The notes below the pieces were generated by a model. That model saw only the letters and a list, made by a program, of their open reading frames with translations, was not told the origin of the DNA and ran no database searches. A DNA stretch of 64,000 bases. Origin: Rhizobiaceae bacterium (GTDB lineage: Bacteria; Pseudomonadota; Alphaproteobacteria; Rhizobiales; Rhizobiaceae). Positions 1-7,790 of this stretch are shown here, piece by piece; within the stretch, counting starts at the first letter, position 1; every line of letters begins with the position of its first letter. Location of the stretch: the NCBI GenBank assembly GCA_017643495.1, contig JAEPNK010000003.1, positions 1 to 64,000 on the forward strand, in the 5' to 3' direction. Made by a program: the position numbers and the translations under genes.

Positions 1-535
1 ATATGAAGGGTTAATACAGGTCGTATGTCTTTTAGTCAGCCACGCTGATTATCTGACTTGTGTTATATGAAGGGTTAATTCCCATCTGAACCCAAAATAG
101 TTTGTTCTGTTACAGTGGGCAGTAATTCACAGCGAGCCAAAGAAAATTGTTCTCTGTAAAATGGGAAGGTAACTGTTAGATTAGCTATGGAAAGGTCAAG
201 GTAGTCAGAATTTGTCCATCAAATATGTACTATATGCAGCTTTAATTCCCCCGAGATTTTCCCAAAAAATCTGTGACCCCAAAATACACTCCAGTCTACT
301 CCAGGTTTCCCCATAGGGGGGTAAGGTGTTGCGTAGGCTTTAGGTGCACGTACGGCCTTCTGAGAAGCTCTCAGGATACAGTTGCGGGAGCTCTGTCGGT
401 TATCTTGAGGGTTCTTTGGGGTGGTAGACCAAACGGTAGACCAAACACGCCCCTTCACAACCAGCATCAAACCTGTAAACTGTTGATATCGTTGGATGTG
501 ATAGGTCGCTTGAGGCCTGGGATAGGAACCGAACC
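1..535. other. Gene-poor left flank with short repeats
   Basis: No convincing gene is visible here; the open frames are short and resemble nothing I recognise. A 15-bp direct repeat (ATATGAAGGGTTAAT) lies at 1-15 and 65-79. A tandem 12-bp repeat (GGTAGACCAAAC twice) lies at 423-446, and its core recurs inside both arms of the 93-bp inverted repeat. The bases just before the inverted repeat (about 516-535) weakly resemble the T-arm of a tRNA, so this may be a decayed attachment half-site. Confidence 0.5.
423..446. repeat. Tandem 12-bp repeat, candidate recombinase arm site
   Basis: GGTAGACCAAAC occurs twice head to tail. The core GGTAGACCA recurs at 619-627 and, inverted, at 4611-4619, directly before the recombinase start codon. 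The four copies around one small mobile cassette suggest arm-type binding sites of the cassette recombinase. That role is inferred. Confidence 0.4.
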
Positions 536-628
536 CCGTGTGGGGGCACCACTTTTCCCAAATCCCCTCAGGTTAACCCCATGATTTTCAATGGTTTTCT
601 ATTGGAGCACATGCGGAGGGTAGACCAT
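536..628 (+). repeat. Left arm of 93-bp inverted repeat (IR-L)
   Basis: This arm is the reverse complement of 4610-4702 with a single mismatch. It begins with the last 16 nt of the tRNA-Thr gene including the CCA end, and runs to the AT of the recombinase start codon. It then breaks off into the tail of the AlbA_2 gene cassette. Inverted orientation is unusual, because tyrosine-recombinase islands normally leave direct repeats. Confidence 0.9.
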
Positions 629-647
629 CTTCCTGAAAGTTACCGCA

Positions 648-1442
648 TTATCCCGAGTTCAATTGATTTTCTAAACGGTTTTTAACTAACCCTTCAATAG
701 CTCTGGCCTTTATCTGGGCACTGCCATTTCCATTCCTGAGATAAACTAGCTCGTCATCTAGGTTTCTGGGGTGACGGCAGACAGTGAGAGCATGACGCCT
801 AGGTCTAACAACAACTACACAGACAGTGACATCTCCAACGGTCACAAGCCGCCAACTTACATGCCCGATACAACTTCTGTAATCATGGATGTAGTGTTCT
901 AGCCTATTTGCAAAGTAGAGCTCCCAATCGTCTAGCGTTTTAGAATTGCCCGGGAGATAACCAAGTTCACACTCTAAACCACACGGTTCTGCATCGTCAT
1001 TAACCCCGACAAGTAGCGTTCCGCCGTCAGCATTTAAAAAAGCGCAAACTGTTTTTATACATTCAAAAACAATCTCTTGTGACACAAGGTGTTCGCGGGA
1101 TATTTGAGGGTTATCGACAAGTTGTTTCTTAAGATGCAAACTTTCTTTGAATTCGACCGATTGGCATTCTCCGCGACCTAATGCTTCGTCAAGAGCAGTC
1201 TCGAAACTCTCGGGTTGGCGCTTGCGAGCAATATAGCGGATTTCATCTAGTTCCCCTTCTAGTATTGGAGGGGTCATCTCAAGACCACATTCTTCGAGCT
1301 TTTTCTCTATTTCTTGACAAGCAGTGATCAAGCCCAACTCCTCAAACTCTGGAAACTTGCGAATTTCCTCAATGGTAATTTCTACACCAAACTGAAAGGC
1401 ATGAGCTACGAGGCCGAGGAGATTGGGTTCAGCAGTTTGCAT
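648..1442 (-). CDS. AlbA_2 (Schlafen-like) putative ATP-binding protein
   Basis: This 264-residue protein has an N-terminal helical region of about 90 residues that I do not recognise. An AlbA_2/Schlafen-type domain covers about residues 92-230, with the typical pattern SVEFKESL (95-102), CAFLNADGGTLLVGVNDD (133-150) and a later V-x-P segment. AlbA_2 domains are found in putative transcriptional regulators and in several phage-defence and restriction-linked genes; biochemical roles differ. The gene starts one base after the DUF262 nuclease gene ends, so the two are almost certainly co-transcribed and probably work together. It ends 19 bp from the left inverted-repeat arm. Domain assignment is fairly sure; a defence role is inferred. 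Confidence 0.75.
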   Translation of the reverse strand: MQTAEPNLLGLVAHAFQFGVEITIEEIRKFPEFEELGLITACQEIEKKLEECGLEMTPPILEGELDEIRYIARKRQPESFETALDEALGRGECQSVEFKESLHLKKQLVDNPQISREHLVSQEIVFECIKTVCAFLNADGGTLLVGVNDDAEPCGLECELGYLPGNSKTLDDWELYFANRLEHYIHDYRSCIGHVSWRLVTVGDVTVCVVVVRPRRHALTVCRHPRNLDDELVYLRNGNGSAQIKARAIEGLVKNRLENQLNSG

Positions 1443-1443
1443 T

Positions 1444-3375
1444 TTATCGAAGGCTAGTTAATTCAAGGAGATGGTCCGCAATCATTGAGGCTCGATGGTT
1501 CCAAAAAGCCTCAACCGAGGCGAGGCCTGAAGTGTTAAGTAAGTCAAATCCATGTCGATCAATATATGACTTTGAGAAACTCGCGGCAGCCTTGCCTTTA
1601 TACCTTACTGCTTTTTCAATAAAGAATGTTGATGGGCTCCTGGATTTCCATTCATTATTGAGCTTTCGTGAGATAGGCATCAGATTAGCGATGCTATCTA
1701 CATAGTTTTTATCACCAGTGTCCTTCCCGAGTATTTCGCGGTGCTCTCCAGATGCATTATCCCGACACCATTTTTTTGGATAAATGTGGTGTAACTCGAC
1801 TACTTTCTCTTCCGACCCTGACAATTGGTTGCCCATAAAATCTTCTTCGGATGAAGCTATCATTGGTAGCATGAGAGCCGATTGAAGAGCACCTCCGGGT
1901 CGTCCGTTTTGTAGTATCTCCTCGAGGTCTTCTTTACTTCGCACATCCGTGGGTTTGATCTCTCTATTGATTTCTTCTTCACAGTATTCGAGCCATTCTT
2001 CCACTGTCTGGAAGTTTCCCTTCGAACCCAGAAGTGTCTTCAAGAGGATCATGTCCGTGCCCATCTGCGACAAGAAACCCTGATCGTACCGAGATGCTAG
2101 AGCATTTCTCCAGAAAAAAGCTCGGTACAGTTTATTCAGGTCTGCTATGGACCAGCTTCCGTGGGTGTTCTCGGGATCAAATCTCTTGTGCCACCTGAGA
2201 CCAACGTAAATTCCTGCTGATATAGGGTAGGGCGATTGACTGTATCCAAATGTTCCTCCGGCAACTGTTTCTTGAAAATCTCCTATAAACTGTGAAAATT
2301 CTGCGGTATTTTCGATGACTTTTAACCAGTGTTCAACTGGAGTTGCCAACAAGTCGGATGACTTAACAGTTGTAATTTTTCGTGTTCGTGAAGACCCAGC
2401 AATCCTGCGCGGCTCAGGTTTTGTAGGTAGGTCTGAAAGAGCAACGAAGCAAGCAGTCACTAGCTGTGCAATAAGCTCCGGTCTTTTTCTTGGCAATGCC
2501 CATCCCAATGCACCATCAATTTCAGCTAAGTCATCCATCCATTCTCTTAGGTGAACTTCGTCGTTAGTATCGCGAAGTAACCAGGAGTTTATCAAGTCAA
2601 CTGTTGATACTTTCATCCCCGTCAAGTTCAGTGTTTCAAAGATTTCGCAGATTTGCCCCAGATCGTATCGTTGCGGAACTATACAGGCGCCGAGTTTGGT
2701 CTCGGTAATGCCCTCAAAGGCTTTTTGAAGAATGCCATCTCTTCGTTCGATTTCTTCCGCTGAGGGGTAATCACCATCGGGATAGATGGTTTTATCTTTT
2801 AGTTTCTGTATATAGCCATACCACTGTTTAAGTAAGCTTTGTCCAGCTTCAAAACTGGCCAAGGGAAAATATCCTTTTGCAATACAGGCGGGAAGATTTG
2901 ATAACCCTTCTTTTTCTATGGCAGATTTCTTTTTAAAAATTATGCGTTCCAATGGGTCTTTAAGGGATGCATTAAGAAAGTATTTTCCCGCATATTTATT
3001 CCCTCCAAATTTTGGAGAAAATCCAGCGAATGCCATAGCTAAGGCTGTGCTTCTCTGCCGCCCATCAAGTATAGCCATTGTTTGTGAAGGGTTCGCATGT
3101 GGATCACCAAACTCTCTCACCACTCTCTGTCGCTGTTGAACATCCCAATCGTCTATAGCGAGAGGTTCGAGATCGATATGAGACTGAGACGGTTGTTCCC
3201 AAAGAGTAACCATTCCTATTGGATAACCGTCAATAACAGACGTAGCTAGTCCAGCTACCGCCGAAGGGTCCCAAACAAATTCTCGTTGGAAGCGCGGAAT
3301 TTTCCATCTTCGTTCTTTTAGGTTTTCCAATACTTCTGAAATCGAAAGCTCCGAAATTCTAATACCTGAGGACAT
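1444..3375 (-). CDS. DUF262-DUF1524 (GmrSD/SspE-like) HNH nuclease
   Basis: This 643-residue protein has an N-terminal DUF262 domain with PRFQREFVW (27-35) and the NTPase-like signature DGRQR (104-108). The C-terminal DUF1524 HNH-type nuclease domain starts near 525, with ELHHIYPKKW and IANLMPISRKLNNEWKSRSP. In GmrSD type IV restriction enzymes and in SspE these domains use NTP hydrolysis to gate cleavage of modified or phosphorothioate-marked foreign DNA. No ssp, dnd or partner modification genes are in view, so the target is unknown. It sits between the recombinase and the AlbA_2 gene, all on one strand with short gaps. The family call is strong; the specificity is not known. Confidence 0.85.
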   Translation of the reverse strand: MSSGIRISELSISEVLENLKERRWKIPRFQREFVWDPSAVAGLATSVIDGYPIGMVTLWEQPSQSHIDLEPLAIDDWDVQQRQRVVREFGDPHANPSQTMAILDGRQRSTALAMAFAGFSPKFGGNKYAGKYFLNASLKDPLERIIFKKKSAIEKEGLSNLPACIAKGYFPLASFEAGQSLLKQWYGYIQKLKDKTIYPDGDYPSAEEIERRDGILQKAFEGITETKLGACIVPQRYDLGQICEIFETLNLTGMKVSTVDLINSWLLRDTNDEVHLREWMDDLAEIDGALGWALPRKRPELIAQLVTACFVALSDLPTKPEPRRIAGSSRTRKITTVKSSDLLATPVEHWLKVIENTAEFSQFIGDFQETVAGGTFGYSQSPYPISAGIYVGLRWHKRFDPENTHGSWSIADLNKLYRAFFWRNALASRYDQGFLSQMGTDMILLKTLLGSKGNFQTVEEWLEYCEEEINREIKPTDVRSKEDLEEILQNGRPGGALQSALMLPMIASSEEDFMGNQLSGSEEKVVELHHIYPKKWCRDNASGEHREILGKDTGDKNYVDSIANLMPISRKLNNEWKSRSPSTFFIEKAVRYKGKAAASFSKSYIDRHGFDLLNTSGLASVEAFWNHRASMIADHLLELTSLR

Positions 3376-3432
3376 TTTCTAACCTTCTATTGAAACACAG
3401 TGGACTTGACCTGTGTCTAATCTGCATCCTAC

Positions 3433-4611
3433 TCAAACATCAATTGCTGTGTGAAGCCATTTTGATAGGATGCTAAGAGGATAACCGGCGCCGTAAGTTT
3501 CGCCAACTCCTTGAACAGACCAGCCTCCAATCCGATCAATGATGTCTGGCGGACACTCAACCGCCCTTAACCTATCCCTCATGCTGTGCCGAAAAGAATG
3601 CACTACACAACCTTTTGGGACCCTCGGTGTAAGCCACTTGTTAAGTGCGGCACTTGCTGTATTGGCTTTGCAACCGTCATTGTTACAGTACTTGGGAAAC
3701 AAGAAGCGGCTCTTAGTGCCCCCGGTGGCTCTGTCGGCAGCCCATAGGGCCACTCCTACCAGAGGAACGACACGTTCGCTGCCGCTGGTCTTCAAGCGTC
3801 TCCAAGGATGTGGTTTTAGCAAGATATGAGGATGTTTTGCTTGGAGTTTGATGTCCGAAGAAGTCAGACCAGCAGCTTCACTCAGACGCATACCTGTGTC
3901 GCTAATGAGTGCTATCAGCCATCGCGCCTCATCATCGATTTCACGACATTCGCATTGTATCTTTCTAATGTACTCAAGAGGTAAGGGTAGACGTTTATTC
4001 GGAAGGGAAGCTTGTGGCTCCCCGAGATAGATACCTGTAAAGACATTGATGTCAGGAAGGCCGTGCTCTTGTGTTGTGAAGTTCACCAGCGCTCGGAGCA
4101 CATTGAAGTTCCTTTTGATACTTGCAGCGGCAAGACCTCTCTCAGCCAAGACATCCCGGAGTTGGTTGATCTCTAGTCTGCTGTAGGCATTGATTGGTTT
4201 ATCACCCAGTAGATCAGTCATGTACCGGACAGCCCGATCTACTCCCTGGATGAAGGTCTTGGGGCGTCCTCTGTTTTTGGCTTTAAGATAGAGTTCCTTT
4301 GCTTCAGCCATTGGAGGAGCATCGGTTGTAGTTGGAGGGATGCTACCTGGTGCCACTAGTCCTTGTTTGTCCACTAAGAACTTCTTAAAGGGAGCGCTTG
4401 ATGATCTCCACCTAAGTACAATCCAGTCTTCATCTAGCTTGGATTTGAGCGATGATGCTCTTGCGACGGCTGCCTGGTGTGACCTTGTACGCAACGAAAT
4501 GACAATTCTGGTGAGATTGTAGTGGCTCTTAAGGTCTTCAGGGATCCTTCGTGAGAAGTAATAGATGCCTCGTTTGGTGAATATGTAAGAGGCTGATTTG
4601 GTGTACCGCAT
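3433..4611 (-). CDS. Tyrosine recombinase of the small cassette
   Basis: This 392-residue phage-type integrase has a short DUF6538-like N-terminus (KRGIYYFSRRIPEDL), a core-binding region, and a catalytic domain with Arg in DTGMRLSEA, HSFRHSMRDRL for the H-x-x-R box, GGWS in place of the usual GH, and a Tyr near YGAGY. The start codon coincides with the inner end of the right inverted-repeat arm, and the Shine-Dalgarno GGAGG lies inside that arm seven bases upstream. Before the prophage inserted, this gene lay just downstream of tRNA-Thr, the usual place for an island integrase, and could have been transcribed from it. Confidence 0.9.
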   Translation of the reverse strand: MRYTKSASYIFTKRGIYYFSRRIPEDLKSHYNLTRIVISLRTRSHQAAVARASSLKSKLDEDWIVLRWRSSSAPFKKFLVDKQGLVAPGSIPPTTTDAPPMAEAKELYLKAKNRGRPKTFIQGVDRAVRYMTDLLGDKPINAYSRLEINQLRDVLAERGLAAASIKRNFNVLRALVNFTTQEHGLPDINVFTGIYLGEPQASLPNKRLPLPLEYIRKIQCECREIDDEARWLIALISDTGMRLSEAAGLTSSDIKLQAKHPHILLKPHPWRRLKTSGSERVVPLVGVALWAADRATGGTKSRFLFPKYCNNDGCKANTASAALNKWLTPRVPKGCVVHSFRHSMRDRLRAVECPPDIIDRIGGWSVQGVGETYGAGYPLSILSKWLHTAIDV

Positions 4612-4702
4612 GGTCTACCCTCCGCATGTGCTCCAATAGAAAACCATTGAAAATCATGGGGTTAACCTGAGGGGATTTGGGAAGAGTGGTGCCCCCACAC
4701 GG
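4610..4702 (-). repeat. Right arm of 93-bp inverted repeat (IR-R)
   Basis: This is the inverted partner of 536-628, matching 92 of 93 bases. It contains the recombinase ribosome-binding site at its inner end and the last 16 nt of tRNA-Thr at its outer end. It overlaps the prophage left attachment site by 16 bp (4687-4702). Confidence 0.9.
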
Positions 4703-4733
4703 ACTCGAACCGCGGACCTACTGATTACAAATC
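4687..4733 (-). repeat. Prophage attachment site attL
   Basis: A 47-bp sequence identical to 43850-43896, covering the tRNA-Thr gene from its anticodon loop to the CCA end. Identity stops exactly at 4733/43896. The prophage integrase gene is adjacent to the other copy. Everything between the two copies reads as one phage genome. Confidence 0.95.
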
Positions 4734-4830
4734 TGACAAAGTGCCTTTCTTTTCAATGTCTTGCATATGACATTGCATTTTGTGCGACGAATCCAGCCAT
4801 TTTCGGCGCTTTTACACACATTAAATCACG

Positions 4831-5502
4831 ATGAAGGTTCTGGTCGGCTGTGAATATTCAGGCACGGTCAGGCGGGCCTTTGCCCTGCTCGGGCATGATG
4901 CCTGGTCGTGCGACCTGCTGCCCGCCGAGGACCGTTCCAACAAGCATATTGTCGGCGATGTGCGCGATGTATTGCATCTTGGATGGGACCTGCTTGTGGT
5001 CTGCCATCCGCCATGCACCCGCCTTTGCCGTTCCGGCCGCCGCTGGCTTTCAGGGCCGGGCAAGATGACACCACCCAAAAAGCTGCCAAAAGGCCGGACA
5101 TGGGAAAGCATGAAGCGCGAGTTTGACGAGGCCGTGAACCTGTTTCTGGCCTGCTGGAATGCGCCGGTTGAGCATGTGGCAATAGAAAACCCCGAAATGC
5201 ATGATCTGGCGCGCGACCGCATGCCGGAAATTCCAAAACCGCAAATGGTTCAGCCGTTCTGGTTCGGCCATCCGGAATACAAGGCGACCGGCTGGTATCG
5301 CAAGAACCTGCCCGAATTGAAGGAAACCAACCGCCTGCCCGAGCCGGAGCGCGACAGCAAGGAATGGAAGGCATGGAACCGGGTATGGCGCATGCCGCCC
5401 AACGAAAATCGCGGTCACGAGCGCAGCCGATTTTTCCCCGGCATGGCCGATGCACTGGCCGTTCAATGGAGTGAACACGTCATGGAAAGGAAAGCAGCAT
5501 GA
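4831..5502 (+). CDS. Phage C5-cytosine methyltransferase-like protein
   Basis: This 223-residue protein starts with VGCEYSGTVRRAF, a variant of the SAM-binding motif I, followed by a CDLLP acidic segment. It has the catalytic PPC of C5-methyltransferases (CHPPCTRLC, about residue 60) and an ENP motif (VAIENPEM) matching the ENV box. Similar compact proteins are common in alphaproteobacterial phages and are called DNA cytosine methyltransferases. It is shorter than classical C5 enzymes, with no obvious separate target-recognition domain. It is the first gene inside attL and opens a rightward operon whose next gene overlaps its stop codon. A protective role against host restriction is inferred. 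Confidence 0.7.
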   Translation: MKVLVGCEYSGTVRRAFALLGHDAWSCDLLPAEDRSNKHIVGDVRDVLHLGWDLLVVCHPPCTRLCRSGRRWLSGPGKMTPPKKLPKGRTWESMKREFDEAVNLFLACWNAPVEHVAIENPEMHDLARDRMPEIPKPQMVQPFWFGHPEYKATGWYRKNLPELKETNRLPEPERDSKEWKAWNRVWRMPPNENRGHERSRFFPGMADALAVQWSEHVMERKAA

Positions 5503-5849
5503 CTAACGAAACAGACAACAACCCGCCATTTGTCATTGTCAACCAGCATCAGGACTGGTGGAAGCCGTATATCCGGGCGGATGCCTATCCGGACATTGTC
5601 GACAAGATCGACAACGTCATGAGGCGTGAAAATACGCCCCAAACCTGCGCGGAAGCAGACCGGCAAACCAAAGAGCGGTTCAAGCGCGGCGATGTGGTCC
5701 AGCTGAAAGGTGGTGGCCTGCGAATGACAGTCGCCATGATTTGCATCGAAGATGTCACCTGTCAGTGGTTCGACGGCACCAAGCTGGATGAACACGACTT
5801 TCACTGCGACGTGTTGCGTCTCGTCGGCCCTGATGAACTTCCGTTCTGA
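5499..5849 (+). CDS. DUF2158 (YodC-like) protein
   Basis: This 116-residue protein has an N-terminal part without known similarity. A C-terminal DUF2158/YodC-type domain covers about 60-110, with FKRGDVVQLKGGG, MTV and CQWFDGTKL. Members are small proteins of unknown function that often occur in phages and beside mobile genes. The start codon overlaps the stop of the methyltransferase-like gene (ATGA), so translation is likely coupled. Confidence 0.7.
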   Translation: MTNETDNNPPFVIVNQHQDWWKPYIRADAYPDIVDKIDNVMRRENTPQTCAEADRQTKERFKRGDVVQLKGGGLRMTVAMICIEDVTCQWFDGTKLDEHDFHCDVLRLVGPDELPF

Positions 5850-5882
5850 CGGGTCTCAACAAAACAGTGAAAGGATAGCAGC

Positions 5883-6749
5883 ATGAGCAGGCCACGAGGA
5901 TTTATTGCAGACTGGTCACCAAAGCCAGCAACAGCAGACTTGATCGAAAGTGTCCAATTAATTCTCGACGCAAATCGAGACATCGCACCTCTAACCTTGC
6001 GCCAGATTTTTTACATGCTGGTATCTGGTTATCACTACGAAAAAACAGAGAAGGCATACAAACGTCTTTGTGAAACGATGAACAAGGCCAGGCGGGCAAG
6101 ATGGGTGAGCATGGACGAAATTCGCGACGATGGATTACGCCGCGAAGACCCTGATGGATGGCAAGACGAGGCCACCATCATTGACACGTTTAAAAGCTAC
6201 GCTGATCGGTTTCGCCTTAACCGTCAGCAAAACCAGCCGTGTCAGTTAATTGTGTGGTGTGAAGCTGGTGGCATGCTGCCGCAACTTGCCCGGTATTGTC
6301 AGGATTTTGGTGTTTCGGTTCTTTCATCAGGGGGGTTTGACAGCGTCACAACAAAACACAATTTCGCTAAGGAAGCAGCCGCACACGACTTGGTGAATAT
6401 TCTGCATATTGGTGATCACGACCCTTCTGGAGTGCACATGTACTCCAGCCTCGACGAAGACCTGCAAGCATTCATTGCGTACTATGGCGGAGATATATCA
6501 GTAGACCGGATCGCGGTCACACCAGAACAGGTTGAAGAAATGCGGTTACCAACCGCCCCGGCAAAATCAACAGATCGCCGCGCTTTTTCTGGCCGCACTA
6601 CGCAAGCGGAAGCAATACCGCCAAGGCGGTTGCGCGACATAGTTACTGCGGCGATCGAAGCTCGGATGGAAATGGATACCTACGAGGAAACATTACGAGC
6701 CGAAGACCAAATTCGGGCATCACTGTCCGAGAGACTGGCACGACTATAA
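5883..6749 (+). CDS. Spo11/TopoVI-A-like TOPRIM protein
   Basis: This 288-residue protein has two features of the Spo11/topoisomerase VI A group. The first is an N-terminal LTLRQIFYML box (37-46) whose Tyr44 sits where TopoVI-A has its catalytic tyrosine (R-x-I-Y/F-Y). The second is a TOPRIM domain with the acidic strand IVWCEAGG (Glu127) and the D-x-D motif GDHDPSG (Asp178, Asp180). No TopoVI-B or Wadjet (JetABC) partner is nearby. Relatives with the LTLRQIFY box are scattered in phages and plasmids without a known role. Codon use is more AT-rich than the preceding methyltransferase gene, which suggests separate acquisition. The catalytic comparison is by motif only. Confidence 0.6.
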   Translation: MSRPRGFIADWSPKPATADLIESVQLILDANRDIAPLTLRQIFYMLVSGYHYEKTEKAYKRLCETMNKARRARWVSMDEIRDDGLRREDPDGWQDEATIIDTFKSYADRFRLNRQQNQPCQLIVWCEAGGMLPQLARYCQDFGVSVLSSGGFDSVTTKHNFAKEAAAHDLVNILHIGDHDPSGVHMYSSLDEDLQAFIAYYGGDISVDRIAVTPEQVEEMRLPTAPAKSTDRRAFSGRTTQAEAIPPRRLRDIVTAAIEARMEMDTYEETLRAEDQIRASLSERLARL

Positions 6750-6765
6750 GAAAGACGACTGAACA

Positions 6766-7056
6766 ATGAACACCGCAACCCGCATCAATATCAACACGGA
6801 AGAAATTGTTTGCCCGCGCTGCAGCGAGCCGATTCCGTTTGAAATGAGTGACGCCATCCCCTGGGTATACTCTTGGTTGACCAGAGACCGGGAGGGCTAT
6901 GTGACAGACCTTTCTTTTGTCACCAAAAGCCCCCCTTTTTCTTGCCCTTCCTGCAATGTCTTGCTGATTGGCAGAAAGGATGTGGATGGCCTTCCTGCAT
7001 GGCTGTTTACCTGCAGGACCGAACAGGATTTGCGATACCAGTCGGGAGATTACTAA
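6766..7056 (+). CDS. Small zinc-ribbon-like phage protein
   Basis: This 96-residue protein has two CPxC knuckles (CPRC near 17, CPSC near 60), consistent with a zinc ribbon. I do not recognise a family. It is the fourth gene of the rightward accessory operon. Confidence 0.5.
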   Translation: MNTATRININTEEIVCPRCSEPIPFEMSDAIPWVYSWLTRDREGYVTDLSFVTKSPPFSCPSCNVLLIGRKDVDGLPAWLFTCRTEQDLRYQSGDY

Positions 7057-7065
7057 TGAGGACAG

Positions 7066-7377
7066 ATGTCGGAGTACAGCGGCATGATTGAGATACTGAC
7101 TAATGTGCTGACGATCGCGGCCTTGATATTCGTTGTAGTGGCACCGTCAGTGCCAATGATGATCTACGTCGCTGGCCATCAGAAGCGAATGGAAGAACTA
7201 GAAGAAAATCTCCGTTTGCGGCGGAAGGAGTACCAAAAAAGAAAAGTTGAAAGCGAGAAGTTCATCGCTGAAAGCAAGAAACGTACCGCAGAACTTCAGC
7301 AGCATTTGGCAGAACTTAGGCGGCACAGGAATAGAACCCTCGGCGGCCACCCCACGAACAAGGGAGAGAGTGAGTGA
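7066..7377 (+). CDS. Membrane-anchored coiled-coil protein
   Basis: This 103-residue protein has one transmembrane helix near residues 10-34 and then a charged, heptad-like coiled coil (about 40-90). Its family is unknown. The stop codon overlaps the start of the next gene. An anchored coiled coil could serve superinfection exclusion, but nothing proves that. Confidence 0.5.
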   Translation: MSEYSGMIEILTNVLTIAALIFVVVAPSVPMMIYVAGHQKRMEELEENLRLRRKEYQKRKVESEKFIAESKKRTAELQQHLAELRRHRNRTLGGHPTNKGESE

Positions 7378-7670
7378 AAAAGCTTCAACCAGAAGATTTT
7401 GCAAACACAACATTTGATGAAGCTAATCGACTAAGAAGATTGATGCTGAACCGCTATAACTGCAATACAGCAATAGTGGATGAACAATCAGCGGTTTTTC
7501 TTCTTACCGAAAAAGCATGGAGAGATATTATCTCAAGTGCTGATTATGCATTCGCCATAGACATGCATCGAAAAAGGCTTTTTGGAATTCCGATCCGTGT
7601 AACCCATGACGACGAGCCGGACACGCCGCGAATTCAATTGCTCATGGAGCCGCAACTTTCGCCACGATAA
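7374..7670 (+). CDS. Hypothetical protein at the end of the accessory operon
   Basis: This 98-residue protein begins with GTG, which overlaps the previous stop (GTGA). It is not recognised and has no membrane segment. It is followed by a convergent intergenic gap with a hairpin. Confidence 0.45.
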   Translation: MKKLQPEDFANTTFDEANRLRRLMLNRYNCNTAIVDEQSAVFLLTEKAWRDIISSADYAFAIDMHRKRLFGIPIRVTHDDEPDTPRIQLLMEPQLSPR

Positions 7671-7712
7671 ACCATGCAGGAATGTATTCCTGACATGACG
7701 GGAAAGGCAAAC

Positions 7713-7745
7713 AAAAAAAGCCCCGGAAGCTTTCGCAACCGGGGC
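7713..7745 (-). terminator. Rho-independent terminator of the leftward late operon
   Basis: GCCCCGG and CCGGGGC form a perfect 7-bp stem around a 12-nt loop, with a run of seven A on the plus strand that becomes a U-run in leftward transcripts. It lies 46 bp past the Acb2-like gene and between convergent operons. Confidence 0.8.
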
Positions 7746-7790
7746 AGTTGGACAACCGGACACGCATGACGCCCGGTCGGGGATACGTTC

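Noticed and set aside
219-584. Two overlapping open frames of 83 and 103 codons in the left flank
   Set aside because: They lie on opposite strands over repeats, have odd composition and no family features or good ribosome-binding sites.
4868-5455. 195-codon frame opposite the C5-methyltransferase-like gene
   Set aside because: A GC-rich shadow; the sense frame carries the PPC and ENP motifs.
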